A stretch of 64,000 nt of DNA from Pseudomonas sp. S09G 359 (GTDB lineage: Bacteria; Pseudomonadota; Gammaproteobacteria; Pseudomonadales; Pseudomonadaceae), in NCBI RefSeq assembly GCF_002843605.1, contig NZ_CP025263.1, forward strand, positions 3,563,501-3,627,500, read 5' to 3'. A program made the position numbers and the translations under genes. Shown here in pieces: positions 1 through 8,081 of the stretch. The notes beneath the pieces are model-generated. The model was not told the DNA's origin. It was given only the letters and a program-made list of their open reading frames with translations, and made no database searches. The number at the start of each line of letters is the position of its first letter. Position 1 is the first letter of the stretch.

Positions 1-1239
1 CGCCTGATCCCCTTCATTTTTATCTGCTATCTGTTCAACTACCTCGACCGGGTAAACGTTGGCTTTGCCAAGTTGCAGATGCTCGATGCATTGAAATTCA
101 GCGAAACCGTGTACGGCCTGGGCGCCGGGATCTTCTTTATCGGCTACGTGTTGTGCGGCGTACCGAGCAACCTGGCGTTGACCAAGTTCGGTCCACGGCG
201 CTGGATTGCATTGATGATGATCGTGTGGGGCACCTTGTCGACCTGCCTGCTGTTCGTCACCACACCGACGCATTTCTACACCTTGCGCCTGTTCACCGGT
301 GCCGCCGAAGCCGGCTTCTTCCCCGGTGTGGTGCTGTACCTCTCGCAGTGGTTTCCGACATTCCGCCGTGGGCGGATCATGGCGTTGTTCATGTCGGCGA
401 TCCCGGTGTCGGGTTTGCTCGGCAGCCCGTTTTCCGGCTGGATCCTCAACCACTTCGCCGCCGGCCAAGGCGGTTTGGCGGGCTGGCAATGGATGTTCCT
501 GCTGCAAGGCATCCCAACCGTGATCCTCGGCGCCCTCGCCTACTTCCTGCTCAGTGACAGCTTTGCCAACGCCAAGTGGCTCAAGCCCCACGAGCGCGCC
601 GTGCTGGAAGCCGACCAGGCCACGGACCTGGCGAACAAACCGAAAACCTCCACCGATTCCCTCGCCGAAGTGTTCAAGAACCCGGCGATCTGGGCATTCG
701 GCCTGATCTACTTCTGCATTCAGAGCGGCGTGTACGCGATCAACTTCTGGCTGCCGTCGATCATCAAGAATCTGGGGTTCAGCGATAACTTGGTGATTGG
801 CTGGCTGAGTGCGATCCCCTACCTGCTGGCGGCGGTGTTCATGCTGCTGGTGGGCCGCTCGGCAGACTTGCGCAAAGAACGCCGCTGGCACTTGGTGGTG
901 CCGATGCTGATGGGGGCCGTCGGCCTGGTGATCGCGGTGAACTTCGCCACCACGCCGGCCATCGCGATCCTTGGCCTGACCATCGCGACCATGGGCGCCC
1001 TCACTGGCCTGCCGATGTTCTGGCCAGTGCCGACCGCCATGCTCAGTGCTGGCGCTGCGGCCGGCGGCTTGGCGTTGATTAACTCCATGGGCCAGATGGC
1101 GGGTTTCCTCAGCCCGTATATCGTCGGCTTTGTGAAGGATGCCACCGGCTCTACGGATGTGGCGCTGTACCTGCTGGCGGCGGTGATTGTCGCCGGTAGC
1201 GTACTGGCGCTGCGCATGACGCGTACTTTGAAAGCCTGA
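1..1239 (+). CDS. MFS transporter, ACS (anion:cation symporter)-like, 5' truncated by window
   Basis: The reading frame is open from base 1, so the true start lies outside the window. The first visible residues include the motif FNYLDRVNVGFAK, typical of transmembrane helix 1 in the anion:cation symporter branch of the major facilitator superfamily (phthalate, glucarate and tartrate permeases). About twelve hydrophobic segments follow, with a hydrophilic central loop around residues 190-220. It should be an inner-membrane proton-coupled importer of an organic anion. The substrate is unknown because the upstream neighbours are not visible. The gene ends just before a REP element. Confidence 0.85.
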   Translation, partial: RLIPFIFICYLFNYLDRVNVGFAKLQMLDALKFSETVYGLGAGIFFIGYVLCGVPSNLALTKFGPRRWIALMMIVWGTLSTCLLFVTTPTHFYTLRLFTGAAEAGFFPGVVLYLSQWFPTFRRGRIMALFMSAIPVSGLLGSPFSGWILNHFAAGQGGLAGWQWMFLLQGIPTVILGALAYFLLSDSFANAKWLKPHERAVLEADQATDLANKPKTSTDSLAEVFKNPAIWAFGLIYFCIQSGVYAINFWLPSIIKNLGFSDNLVIGWLSAIPYLLAAVFMLLVGRSADLRKERRWHLVVPMLMGAVGLVIAVNFATTPAIAILGLTIATMGALTGLPMFWPVPTAMLSAGAAAGGLALINSMGQMAGFLSPYIVGFVKDATGSTDVALYLLAAVIVAGSVLALRMTRTLKA

Positions 1240-1248
1240 CTCAGGTCA

Positions 1249-1340
1249 GTGTGGGAGCGGGCTTGCTCGCGAAAGCGGAGTGTCAGTCAACCTATCAGGC
1301 GACTGAACCAACGCATTCGCGAGCAAGCCCGCTCCCACAC
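1249..1340. repeat. REP doublet (inverted repeat)
   Basis: Two copies of the fluorescent-pseudomonad REP core GTGGGAGCGGGCTTGCTCGC lie in opposite orientation, the first at about 1249-1273 and the second at about 1316-1340, separated by about 45 bases. A degenerate third fragment (CCCCTCCCACATTT) follows at 1345-1358. The element sits between the convergent MFS and SDR genes, a usual place for REPIN-type elements, and could fold into a long hairpin that protects or terminates both transcripts. Confidence 0.85.
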
Positions 1341-1368
1341 AAGCCCCCTCCCACATTTGGCGCTGTGT

Positions 1369-2073
1369 TTACAGCAGGCCGCCGCCGTCGATATCGATAA
1401 CGGCGCCGGTCATGAAGCCATTCTCCATGGCCAGCACGTACCCCGCCGCCACTTCCTCCGCCTGCCCTACTCGCCCAACCGGCAACGCCCCGCCCGCCTT
1501 GGCAAACATCGCCAGGCGCTGTTCTTCGGCGAGCCCCGCATACGCCGGCGTATCAATCACCCCCGGGCTGATCACATTGACCCGACGCGGCGCCAGTTCC
1601 TTGGCCAATTGCTTGCCGAGTGCTTCGGTCGCGGCGTTGATGCCGGTCTTGATGAACTGTCCCGGCGCCAATTTACGCCCCAGTTGCCCCGAGGTCAGGC
1701 TGATGCTGCCGTGCTCAGCGAGAAACGGCAACGCCAGCTGAATCGCCCGCAACGATCCCCAGAGTTTTACCTTGAAGTTTTCCTGGGCCTCGTCCAGATC
1801 GGTCTCGGCCAGCGGCTTGGCGCGCACCGACGGGCCGGAGGTGTACACCAGGTGGTCAAAGCGCCCCACGGCCTCGAACAGGTGTTGCACGGAGGCGGCG
1901 TCAGTGACATCCACCGGCTCGCTGCGCACGCCGTTGTCCACGCCCGACGTCAGGCGGCGCCCGGCCAGCACTACCTGGGCGCCACGGGCGGCAGCGGCCT
2001 TGGCCACGGCGGCGCCGATACCGCTGCTGCCGCCGATTACGACGACGGTTTTACCGTTGAGGGAAGAAGTCAT
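1369..2073 (-). CDS. SDR-fold oxidoreductase lacking the YxxxK motif
   Basis: This 234-residue protein has the short-chain dehydrogenase Rossmann signature GGSSGIG near residue 14 and the SPGVIDTP motif late in the chain. At the catalytic position, where classical SDRs have YxxxK ahead of the EAL segment, it reads KTGIN, so neither the catalytic Tyr nor the Lys is present. The upstream Ser region (SLTSGQ) is kept. It is either an atypical SDR with other chemistry or a binding or sensor protein. A LysR gene diverges about 100 bases away and probably controls it. A SAM or other cofactor cannot be assigned by eye; NADP is plausible from the fold. Confidence 0.85.
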   Translation of the reverse strand: MTSSLNGKTVVVIGGSSGIGAAVAKAAAARGAQVVLAGRRLTSGVDNGVRSEPVDVTDAASVQHLFEAVGRFDHLVYTSGPSVRAKPLAETDLDEAQENFKVKLWGSLRAIQLALPFLAEHGSISLTSGQLGRKLAPGQFIKTGINAATEALGKQLAKELAPRRVNVISPGVIDTPAYAGLAEEQRLAMFAKAGGALPVGRVGQAEEVAAGYVLAMENGFMTGAVIDIDGGGLL

Positions 2074-2173
2074 GGGAAAAGTCCTGGGTAAGAAAGTGAG
2101 CGTTCATCTTCCCAGCTTGGCAATCGGCGAAAAATCCCGGTAAAACGACAAGATCTTTAAAGGATTTTTACAA

Positions 2174-3076
2174 ATGAGCTCAATCCTTGACCTGGAAGTC
2201 TTCGTACGCACGGCCGATACGGGCAGCCTATCGGCGGCGGCGCGCAGCCTCAGCCTGACACCGGCGGCGGCGAGTATCGCCCTCAAACGCCTGGAAACCC
2301 GGCTGGGCATGCGCCTGCTCGCGCGCTCCACCCGCAGCATGCGCTTGACCGAAGAAGGTCGGCGCTACCTGGATAGCGTGCGCGTGGCGCTGGAAGCGCT
2401 GTCCGAAGGCGAGCAAGCGATCAAGCAGCAAGGCCAGAGCCTCAGCGGCTTGTTGCAATTGGCGGCGCCCTCGGATTTCGGGCGCAATGTGCTGCTCGGC
2501 TGGCTGGACGAGTTCAAGCTCGAACACCCGAATATCCGTCTGCAATTACTGCTCAACGACAGCAATGCCGATTTGTTCCGTGACACGGTCGACATCGCGC
2601 TGCGGTTTGGCGTGCCCCAGGACTCCAGCCTGGTGGCGCTGCCGGTGGTACCCGGCCACCATCGCATTCCCTGCGCCAGCCCGGACTACCTGGCCCGCCA
2701 CGGTACGCCGCGTACGCCTGCCGATCTGGCCCAGCACAGTACGCTGCGCTATATGCGCCGGGGGCGGGCCAACAGCACCTGGTATTTTCGCCAGGGCGCA
2801 GTGCTGCAGGAGGTCGAGGTCAGCGGTGACTACCTCAGCGATGACGGTGAAATCGTGCGGCGCTGGGCCCTGGCCGGCCACGGCATCGCCTACAAGGCCA
2901 ACCTTGATATTGCCCGCGATATCAAAGCCGGACGGCTGGTGCCGCTGTTGCCTGAATGGCAAGGCGAACCCACGCCCTTCAACCTGATGTGCCCTCACCG
3001 CCTGCAAGTGTCGGAACGGGTGAAGGTGCTGCATGGTTTTTTACAGCAGCGCTGTCAGGCCTTGCTGTCAGCATGA
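2174..3076 (+). CDS. LysR-family transcriptional regulator
   Basis: This 300-residue protein has an N-terminal winged helix-turn-helix (residues about 1-60; GSLSAAARSLSLTPAAASIALKRLE) and a periplasmic-binding-like effector domain from about residue 90. The start is set by AAAGGA about nine bases upstream of the ATG. It is divergently transcribed from the SDR gene across a 100-base gap, the classical LysR arrangement, so regulation of that gene and of itself is likely. It resembles the CrgA/aaeR-like group. The effector is unknown. Confidence 0.92.
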   Translation: MSSILDLEVFVRTADTGSLSAAARSLSLTPAAASIALKRLETRLGMRLLARSTRSMRLTEEGRRYLDSVRVALEALSEGEQAIKQQGQSLSGLLQLAAPSDFGRNVLLGWLDEFKLEHPNIRLQLLLNDSNADLFRDTVDIALRFGVPQDSSLVALPVVPGHHRIPCASPDYLARHGTPRTPADLAQHSTLRYMRRGRANSTWYFRQGAVLQEVEVSGDYLSDDGEIVRRWALAGHGIAYKANLDIARDIKAGRLVPLLPEWQGEPTPFNLMCPHRLQVSERVKVLHGFLQQRCQALLSA

Positions 3077-3157
3077 AGAAACACGCGCAGGGCTTGTTCC
3101 AGAGCCCTTGAGTCTGGTATTGCATAGGGCACCTTTCCCAGCCGCAAGGAGCTTTGC

Positions 3158-4168
3158 ATGATTTACCGCACATTGGGCCAGTCCGGGTTGAAGGTCAGCG
3201 CCTTGACCCTGGGCACCATGATGTTTGGCGAACAGACCAACACCGAGGACTCGCTGCGCATCATCGACAAGGCCTGGGACCAGGGCATCAATTTTATCGA
3301 CACGGCGGACGTTTACACCGGCGGGCGCTCCGAGGAAATCGTCGGCGAAGCCATCGCCCGTCATCGTGAAGATTGGGTGGTGGCGTCCAAAGTTGCCATC
3401 GGCCCCACCGATGGCCTGCCCAACCGCAGCGGCTTGAGCCGCAAGCGCATCTTCAACGCGCTGGAAGCCAGCCTTACGCGACTGGACACCGACTATCTCG
3501 ATATCTACTACCTGCACCGCGAAGACCACAACACTCCGCTGGAAGTGACCGTGTCGGCCATCGGCGACCTGATTCGCCAGGGCAAGATCCGCTATTGGGG
3601 CCTGTCCAACTACCGGGGCTGGCGCATCGCCGAGGTGATTCGCGTGGCCGAGCGGCTGGGCGTGGACAAGCCGGTGATCAGCCAGCCGCTGTACAACATC
3701 GTCAACCGCCAGGCCGAGGTCGAGCAGATCACTGCCGCTGCAGCCTACGGCCTCGGCGTGGTGCCTTACAGCCCATTGGCGCGAGGGGTGCTCAGTGGCA
3801 AATATGCGCCGGATGTCACTCCCGAAGCCGGCAGCCGCGCGGCGCGCCAGGACAAGCGTATCCTGGAAACCGAGTGGCGCGTGGAGTCGCTGCGTATTGC
3901 CCAGCAGATCCAGCAATACACCCAAGGGCGCGGCGTGGGGATTGTCGAGTTTGCGATTGCCTGGGTGTTGAACAATGCGGCAGTGAGCTCGGCGATCGTA
4001 GGGCCACGTACCGAAGCGCAGTGGGATGCGTATACCGGGGCACTGGACGTGAAGATCACGGCGGAGGATGAAGCCTTTATTGATTCGCTGGTGACGCCGG
4101 GGCATGCGTCCACGCCTGGTTTCAATGATGTGAGCCACTTTGTCTCAGGCCGGATCGCACGCCTGTAG
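3158..4168 (+). CDS. Aldo/keto reductase
   Basis: This is a 336-residue TIM-barrel NADPH-dependent oxidoreductase. The catalytic tetrad is visible: Asp and Tyr in FIDTADVYTGG, Lys in VVASKV, and His in YYLHRED. The C-terminal cofactor region (AIVGPRTEAQWD) is the usual one for AKR families that include YhdN-like and general stress protein 69-like reductases. A good AAGGAGC ribosome site precedes the ATG. It stands alone, 80 bases after the LysR gene, and could be in its regulon, although a promoter in the gap is equally possible. The carbonyl substrate cannot be predicted. Confidence 0.92.
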   Translation: MIYRTLGQSGLKVSALTLGTMMFGEQTNTEDSLRIIDKAWDQGINFIDTADVYTGGRSEEIVGEAIARHREDWVVASKVAIGPTDGLPNRSGLSRKRIFNALEASLTRLDTDYLDIYYLHREDHNTPLEVTVSAIGDLIRQGKIRYWGLSNYRGWRIAEVIRVAERLGVDKPVISQPLYNIVNRQAEVEQITAAAAYGLGVVPYSPLARGVLSGKYAPDVTPEAGSRAARQDKRILETEWRVESLRIAQQIQQYTQGRGVGIVEFAIAWVLNNAAVSSAIVGPRTEAQWDAYTGALDVKITAEDEAFIDSLVTPGHASTPGFNDVSHFVSGRIARL

Positions 4169-4210
4169 GCTGAGGGAGCCGGCCCGGATATGTATCTGCG
4201 GGTTTATATT

Positions 4211-4324
4211 GCACCGGCCTTGTGTATCTGCAGGCTTATATCGCAGCGGGCTTTAGTGGCAACAAGCTTATATGGCACCGGCCTTGTGTATCCGCAGGCT
4301 TATATCGCACCGGGCTTTAGTGGC
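4211..4324. repeat. 50-bp direct repeat, two copies, 64-bp period
   Basis: The 50-base segment beginning GCACCGGCCTTGTGTATC at 4211-4260 recurs at 4275-4324 with only two or three differences. Between the copies is a short AACAAGCTTATATG spacer. The second copy runs directly into the arm of the REP inverted repeat. No coding potential is evident here. Confidence 0.85.
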
Positions 4325-4450
4325 GAGCGGGCTTGCCCGCGTTGGGCTGCGAAGCGGCCCCTGGTTCAGGCACCGGGTGTTAACTGAAAAAACCGCAGTG
4401 ACTTTATTGGGACCGCTTCGCGCCCCAACGCGGGCAAGCCCGCTCGCCAC
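4320..4450. repeat. Long REP-type inverted repeat
   Basis: GTGGCGAGCGGGCTTGCCCG at 4320 is mirrored exactly at the other end (4431-4450). The arms extend inward through GTTGGG and CGAAGCGG with minor breaks. The 60-odd base centre is unique. This is a second type of REP doublet, differing from the one at 1249. It lies in the 670-base gap between the aldo/keto reductase and the RarD-like gene. Confidence 0.85.
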
Positions 4451-4458
4451 ATTATCCA

Positions 4459-4720
4459 GTGTCACATTCCCCAGTGCCACATAAGCCCAGGGCCACATTC
4501 CCCACTGCTACACAAGCTCAGTGCTACATACCCCACTGCCACACAAGCCCAGTGCTACATACCCCACTGCCACACAAGCCCAGTGCTACATACCCCACTG
4601 CCACACAAGCCCAGTGCTACATACCCCACTGCCACACAAGCCCAGTGCTACATACCCCACTGCCACACAAGCCCATTGCTACATACCCCACTGCCACATA
4701 AGCCCAGTGCCACATAACCC
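4459..4720. repeat. 31-bp tandem repeat (minisatellite), about 8.4 copies
   Basis: Units of exactly 31 bases begin at 4459, 4490, 4521, 4552, 4583, 4614, 4645 and 4676, with a partial ninth at 4707. The four central units are nearly identical (GTGCTACATACCCCACTGCC then ACACAAGCCCA) and the outer ones have diverged. Each unit is itself two related 15- and 16-base halves of the form NTGCYACA..CCCA. A 31-base period rotates the reading frame, so the open frames crossing it are artefacts. There are no spacers, so it is not a CRISPR array. Confidence 0.95.
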
Positions 4721-4841
4721 CGCGCAAACCTTGCGGGTGAGAAAATTTCTCTCAAAACGCCCCAAAACAGCGCAACCATCCCTCGCCAAAACCACCATAA
4801 TCTCCTCCTCTTTTGTACCCATCAGTTTTCGCGAGGACAGC

Positions 4842-5723
4842 GTGTCTAAAGGTGTTGTGTTATCGGTATCGGCCTCGGTGTTGTTTGCCGTGATGTATTA
4901 CTTCACATCGCTGCTCACGCCGTTGAGTGGCCTGGAAATCTTCGGCTGGCGCATGTTGCTCACCGTGCCGTGCATGACCGTGTTCATGCTCGTCAGCGGC
5001 GAATGGCGGCGGGCCTGGGAATTATTGCGCGTGCTGGCGGCCAAGCCGCGGCTGATGGGCGGCGTGGTGCTGTCTTCGGCATTGCTGGGCGTGCAATTGT
5101 GGCTGTTCATGTGGGCGCCGTTGAACGGGCGCAGCCTGGATGTGTCGGTGGGTTACTTCCTGTTGCCGCTGACCATGGTGCTCACCGGGCGCCTGGTGTG
5201 GGGCGAGCAGCTGTCCTACCTGCAAAAAATCGCCGTATTCTTTGCTGGCCTCGGGGTGCTTAACGAGCTGTACCAGGCCGGTGGTTTTTCCTGGGCAACG
5301 CTGGTGGTGATCATCGGCTACCCGCTGTACTTCATCGTGCGCAAATACCTCAAGACCGACCATCTGGGCGGCCTCTGGCTGGATATGGCGCTGATGCTGC
5401 CGGTGGCCTGGTGGTTTGTGCAAAGCGGCGAACAGGGGTTTGCGGTGATGGATACTCATCCAAAGCTCTACGCGCTGATCCCGATCCTGGGCCTGATCAG
5501 TGCTTCGGCGCTGGTGAGCTACATCATCGCCAGCCGCTTGCTGGCATTCAGCCTGTTCGGGCTGCTCAGCTACGTCGAGCCGGTGCTGTTGCTGGTGGTC
5601 GCGCTGCTGCTGGGTGAAGGGATCAAATCGGGCGAATGGCTGACCTACATTCCGATCTGGATCGCGGTGATGGTGTTGGTATTCGAAGGGTTCAAGCACT
5701 TGGTGCGTCAGCGCAAAGCCTGA
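4842..5723 (+). CDS. rarD: RarD/EamA-family permease
   Basis: This is an integral inner-membrane protein of 293 residues with about ten hydrophobic segments, matching RarD-type members of the drug/metabolite transporter superfamily (FAVMYYFTSLL, ending in the EamA repeat LSYVEPVLLLVVALLLGE). The frame stays open far upstream through the minisatellite, but that extension is low-complexity. I chose the GTG at 4842 because GCGAGGA sits just before it and homology-like sequence begins there. RarD was named for chloramphenicol resistance, and its real substrate is uncertain. A bidirectional terminator follows. Confidence 0.88.
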   Translation: MSKGVVLSVSASVLFAVMYYFTSLLTPLSGLEIFGWRMLLTVPCMTVFMLVSGEWRRAWELLRVLAAKPRLMGGVVLSSALLGVQLWLFMWAPLNGRSLDVSVGYFLLPLTMVLTGRLVWGEQLSYLQKIAVFFAGLGVLNELYQAGGFSWATLVVIIGYPLYFIVRKYLKTDHLGGLWLDMALMLPVAWWFVQSGEQGFAVMDTHPKLYALIPILGLISASALVSYIIASRLLAFSLFGLLSYVEPVLLLVVALLLGEGIKSGEWLTYIPIWIAVMVLVFEGFKHLVRQRKA

Positions 5724-5735
5724 TGCGCAGGCAGT

Positions 5736-5763
5736 AAAAAGCCCTGGCATGCCAGGGCTTTTT
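5736..5763. terminator. Bidirectional rho-independent terminator
   Basis: A perfect hairpin AAAAAGCCCTGGC-AT-GCCAGGGCTTTTT lies between the convergent rarD-like and hppD genes. It has A and T runs on both sides and serves both strands. Confidence 0.92.
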
Positions 5764-5768
5764 CACAC

Positions 5769-6845
5769 TCAGTCGGCGGTCAATACACCGCGTCGCACCT
5801 GGTCGCGTTCGATCGACTCGAACAGCGCCTTGAAGTTGCCCTCGCCAAATCCATCATCGCCCTTGCGCTGGATGAACTCGAAGAACACCGGGCCCATCAA
5901 GGTTTCCGAGAAGATCTGCAGCAGCAGGCGCTTGTCGCCTGCAATCGAAGAACCGTCCAGCAGGATGCCGCGCGCCTGCAACTGGTCGACCGGCTCACCA
6001 TGGTTCGGCAGGCGGCCCTCGAGCATTTCATAGTAGGTGTCGGGCGGTGCCGTCATGAAGCGCATGCCGATTTTCTTCAGCGCGTCCCAGGTCTTGACCA
6101 GGTCGTCGGTGAGGAACGCCACGTGCTGGATGCCCTCGCCGTTGAACTGCATCAAGAACTCTTCGATTTGCCCTGCGCCCTTGGACGACTCTTCGTTCAA
6201 CGGGATGCGGATCATGCCGTCCGGGGCACTCATGGCCTTGGACGTGAGGCCGGTGTATTCGCCCTTGATATCGAAATAGCGCGCTTCACGGAAGTTGAAC
6301 AGCTTCTCGTAGAAGTTGGCCCAGTAGACCATGCGCCCGCGATACACGTTGTGGGTCAGGTGGTCGATGACCTTGAGGCCGGCACCCACCGGGTTGCGTT
6401 CCACGCCTTCGAGGTAGACGAAGTCGATGTCATACAGCGAGCTGCCTTCACCGAAACGGTCGATGAGGTACAGCGGCGCACCTCCGATGCCCTTGATGGC
6501 CGGCAGGTTCAGCTCCATCGGACCGGTTTCGATATGGATCGGCTGGGCGCCCAGTTCCAGGGCGCGGCTGTAGGCTTTTTGCGAATCCTTGACGCGGAAC
6601 GCCATGCCGCACACAGACGGACCGTGCTCGGCGGCAAAGTACGACGCGAGGCTGTCGGGCTCGTTGTTGAGGATCAGGTTGATCTCGCCCTGGCGGTACA
6701 GGTGCACGTTCTTGGAGCGGTGGGTCGCCACCTTGGTGAAGCCCATGATCTCGAAGATCGGCTCCAGGGTACCCGGGGTCGGCGATGCAAATTCGATAAA
6801 TTCAAAGCCCATCAGGCCCATTGGGTTTTCGTATTGGTCGGCCAT
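5769..6845 (-). CDS. hppD: 4-hydroxyphenylpyruvate dioxygenase
   Basis: This Fe(II) enzyme converts 4-hydroxyphenylpyruvate to homogentisate in tyrosine catabolism. Its 358 residues match the Pseudomonas enzyme. The three iron ligands are visible: His in VIDHLTHNV, His in GIQHVAFLT and Glu near the C terminus in [12 protein letters not shown]. Two VOC (glyoxalase-fold) halves are present, the N-terminal one starting FEFIEFASP. The start follows GATGAGGTG. No other tyrosine-degradation gene adjoins it, so it is a single-gene unit here. About 240 bases upstream without a gene should hold its promoter; I see no clear operator there. Confidence 0.97.
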   Translation of the reverse strand: MADQYENPMGLMGFEFIEFASPTPGTLEPIFEIMGFTKVATHRSKNVHLYRQGEINLILNNEPDSLASYFAAEHGPSVCGMAFRVKDSQKAYSRALELGAQPIHIETGPMELNLPAIKGIGGAPLYLIDRFGEGSSLYDIDFVYLEGVERNPVGAGLKVIDHLTHNVYRGRMVYWANFYEKLFNFREARYFDIKGEYTGLTSKAMSAPDGMIRIPLNEESSKGAGQIEEFLMQFNGEGIQHVAFLTDDLVKTWDALKKIGMRFMTAPPDTYYEMLEGRLPNHGEPVDQLQARGILLDGSSIAGDKRLLLQIFSETLMGPVFFEFIQRKGDDGFGEGNFKALFESIERDQVRRGVLTAD

Positions 6846-7089
6846 TTCGGCACCTCATCATTCTTGTTGGTAGCAATCAGTTATTTGCAGGCAAGGATGA
6901 GGTTGCAGGGTGGCGCGCAGGAGAGACCCCGCACGCTGCGGGCGAGGAAGTCACCGAAAATGAGGGGGGAGCCGAGTAGCTTCATGGTGCATCAGTCTCT
7001 GACGGCCGAGGCTTGCGTGAGCGCAAGTCCATATTCTTGTATGCGTAAATCGATTCTACACAGCGTAACCGGATTTGTCCGTACTCTTA

Positions 7090-8004
7090 TCAAATCCCCA
7101 TTGCCCTGGCCGGTGCAAGGGGTTTGTTGCACAGATAGATGCCCAGCAAGATGACTGCGCCGCCCACCAGCATGGGGATGGTCAGGTGTTCGCCCAGCAG
7201 CAGTGCCCCGCAGATCACGGCGGTCAGCGGGTTGAGGGCGATAAAGACGCCGGCGCGCGTCGCACCGATACGTCGGATGCCATCGTAATAGCCGATATAG
7301 GCCAGCGCCGAGCCTAACAGGCCCAAGTACGCCAGGCTCAACAGCTGGGGTAAATGCACGCTGCCCAGCGCCTCCACGGTAAGGTTGCCCGTGACCAGCG
7401 TGGTCACGGCCAGCATCAGCGTGCCCAGCAACACCGACCAGGTAACCGTTTGCAACGGCCCCAGGCTTTGGCTGAGCCCCCGGGAATACAGCGAGTAAAC
7501 GCCCCAGCCTGCCACACAGCCGAGGATCAGCAGGTCGCCGACCCAGGCATTCGCGGTGGCCTGCAACAGTTGCGGGTTGCGGCTGACAATCACCGTTGCC
7601 GCTCCCGCCAGGCACAGCCCAATGCCCAACAACTTGAGACGTCCCAGCCGTTCCTTGAGCAACAGCCAGCTCGCCACGCCGATCACCGCCGGGTTCAACG
7701 CCACAATCAGCGAGGCCCTGGACGCGTTGATGTACTGCAACCCATAGAAGAAGCACAGGTTGTAGAAAAAAATCCCGAAGAACCCCAACACCGCCAATTG
7801 CGCCATTTGCCGGGGGCTTGGGCGTGCCAGGCGTATCCGCGCGCAGGCCAGGAACAACAGCAACCCCAGGCTGGCCAAGACAAAACGCAGGCTGGCGGCC
7901 AGCAGCGGGTTGAGCTGATCCGCCAGGAAGCGGCCCGCCACAAAAGTGCCGCCCCAGATCATAGTGACGGCGGCGAGTTTGCAATAAGTCAGGCGATCGT
8001 TCAT
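7090..8004 (-). CDS. DMT-superfamily (EamA) transporter
   Basis: This 304-residue inner-membrane protein has two EamA repeats and about ten transmembrane helices (for example IWGGTFVAGRFLADQLNP in helix 1-2 and GSALAYIGYYDGIRRIGA in the second repeat). Such proteins usually export amino acids, nucleosides or drugs. It diverges from a LysR regulator gene with 75 bases between them, so the pair is probably a regulator-exporter module. The substrate cannot be read from sequence. Confidence 0.9.
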   Translation of the reverse strand: MNDRLTYCKLAAVTMIWGGTFVAGRFLADQLNPLLAASLRFVLASLGLLLFLACARIRLARPSPRQMAQLAVLGFFGIFFYNLCFFYGLQYINASRASLIVALNPAVIGVASWLLLKERLGRLKLLGIGLCLAGAATVIVSRNPQLLQATANAWVGDLLILGCVAGWGVYSLYSRGLSQSLGPLQTVTWSVLLGTLMLAVTTLVTGNLTVEALGSVHLPQLLSLAYLGLLGSALAYIGYYDGIRRIGATRAGVFIALNPLTAVICGALLLGEHLTIPMLVGGAVILLGIYLCNKPLAPARAMGI

Positions 8005-8065
8005 GAGGCGGGCTCAAGCCAGGAAGAATTCGCGTATCCTCAAGCTAATCCCCGATCATCGTAAA

Positions 8066-8081
8066 ATGAGTAATCACTCAT
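8066..8081. promoter_or_regulatory. Palindrome overlapping the LysR start codon
   Basis: ATGAGT-AATC-ACTCAT is a perfect 6-base inverted repeat whose right arm contains the first bases of the LysR start codon at 8080. No Shine-Dalgarno sequence is recognisable before that ATG. The site may be an autoregulatory operator in the divergent promoter shared with the DMT transporter. This is an inference from position and symmetry only. Confidence 0.4.

Noticed and set aside
4459-4720. CRISPR array
   Set aside because: Repeats are contiguous with no unique spacers and there are no cas genes.
4521-4841. N-terminal extension of the rarD-like gene
   Set aside because: It only translates the minisatellite; a GTG with a ribosome site at 4842 starts the conserved part.
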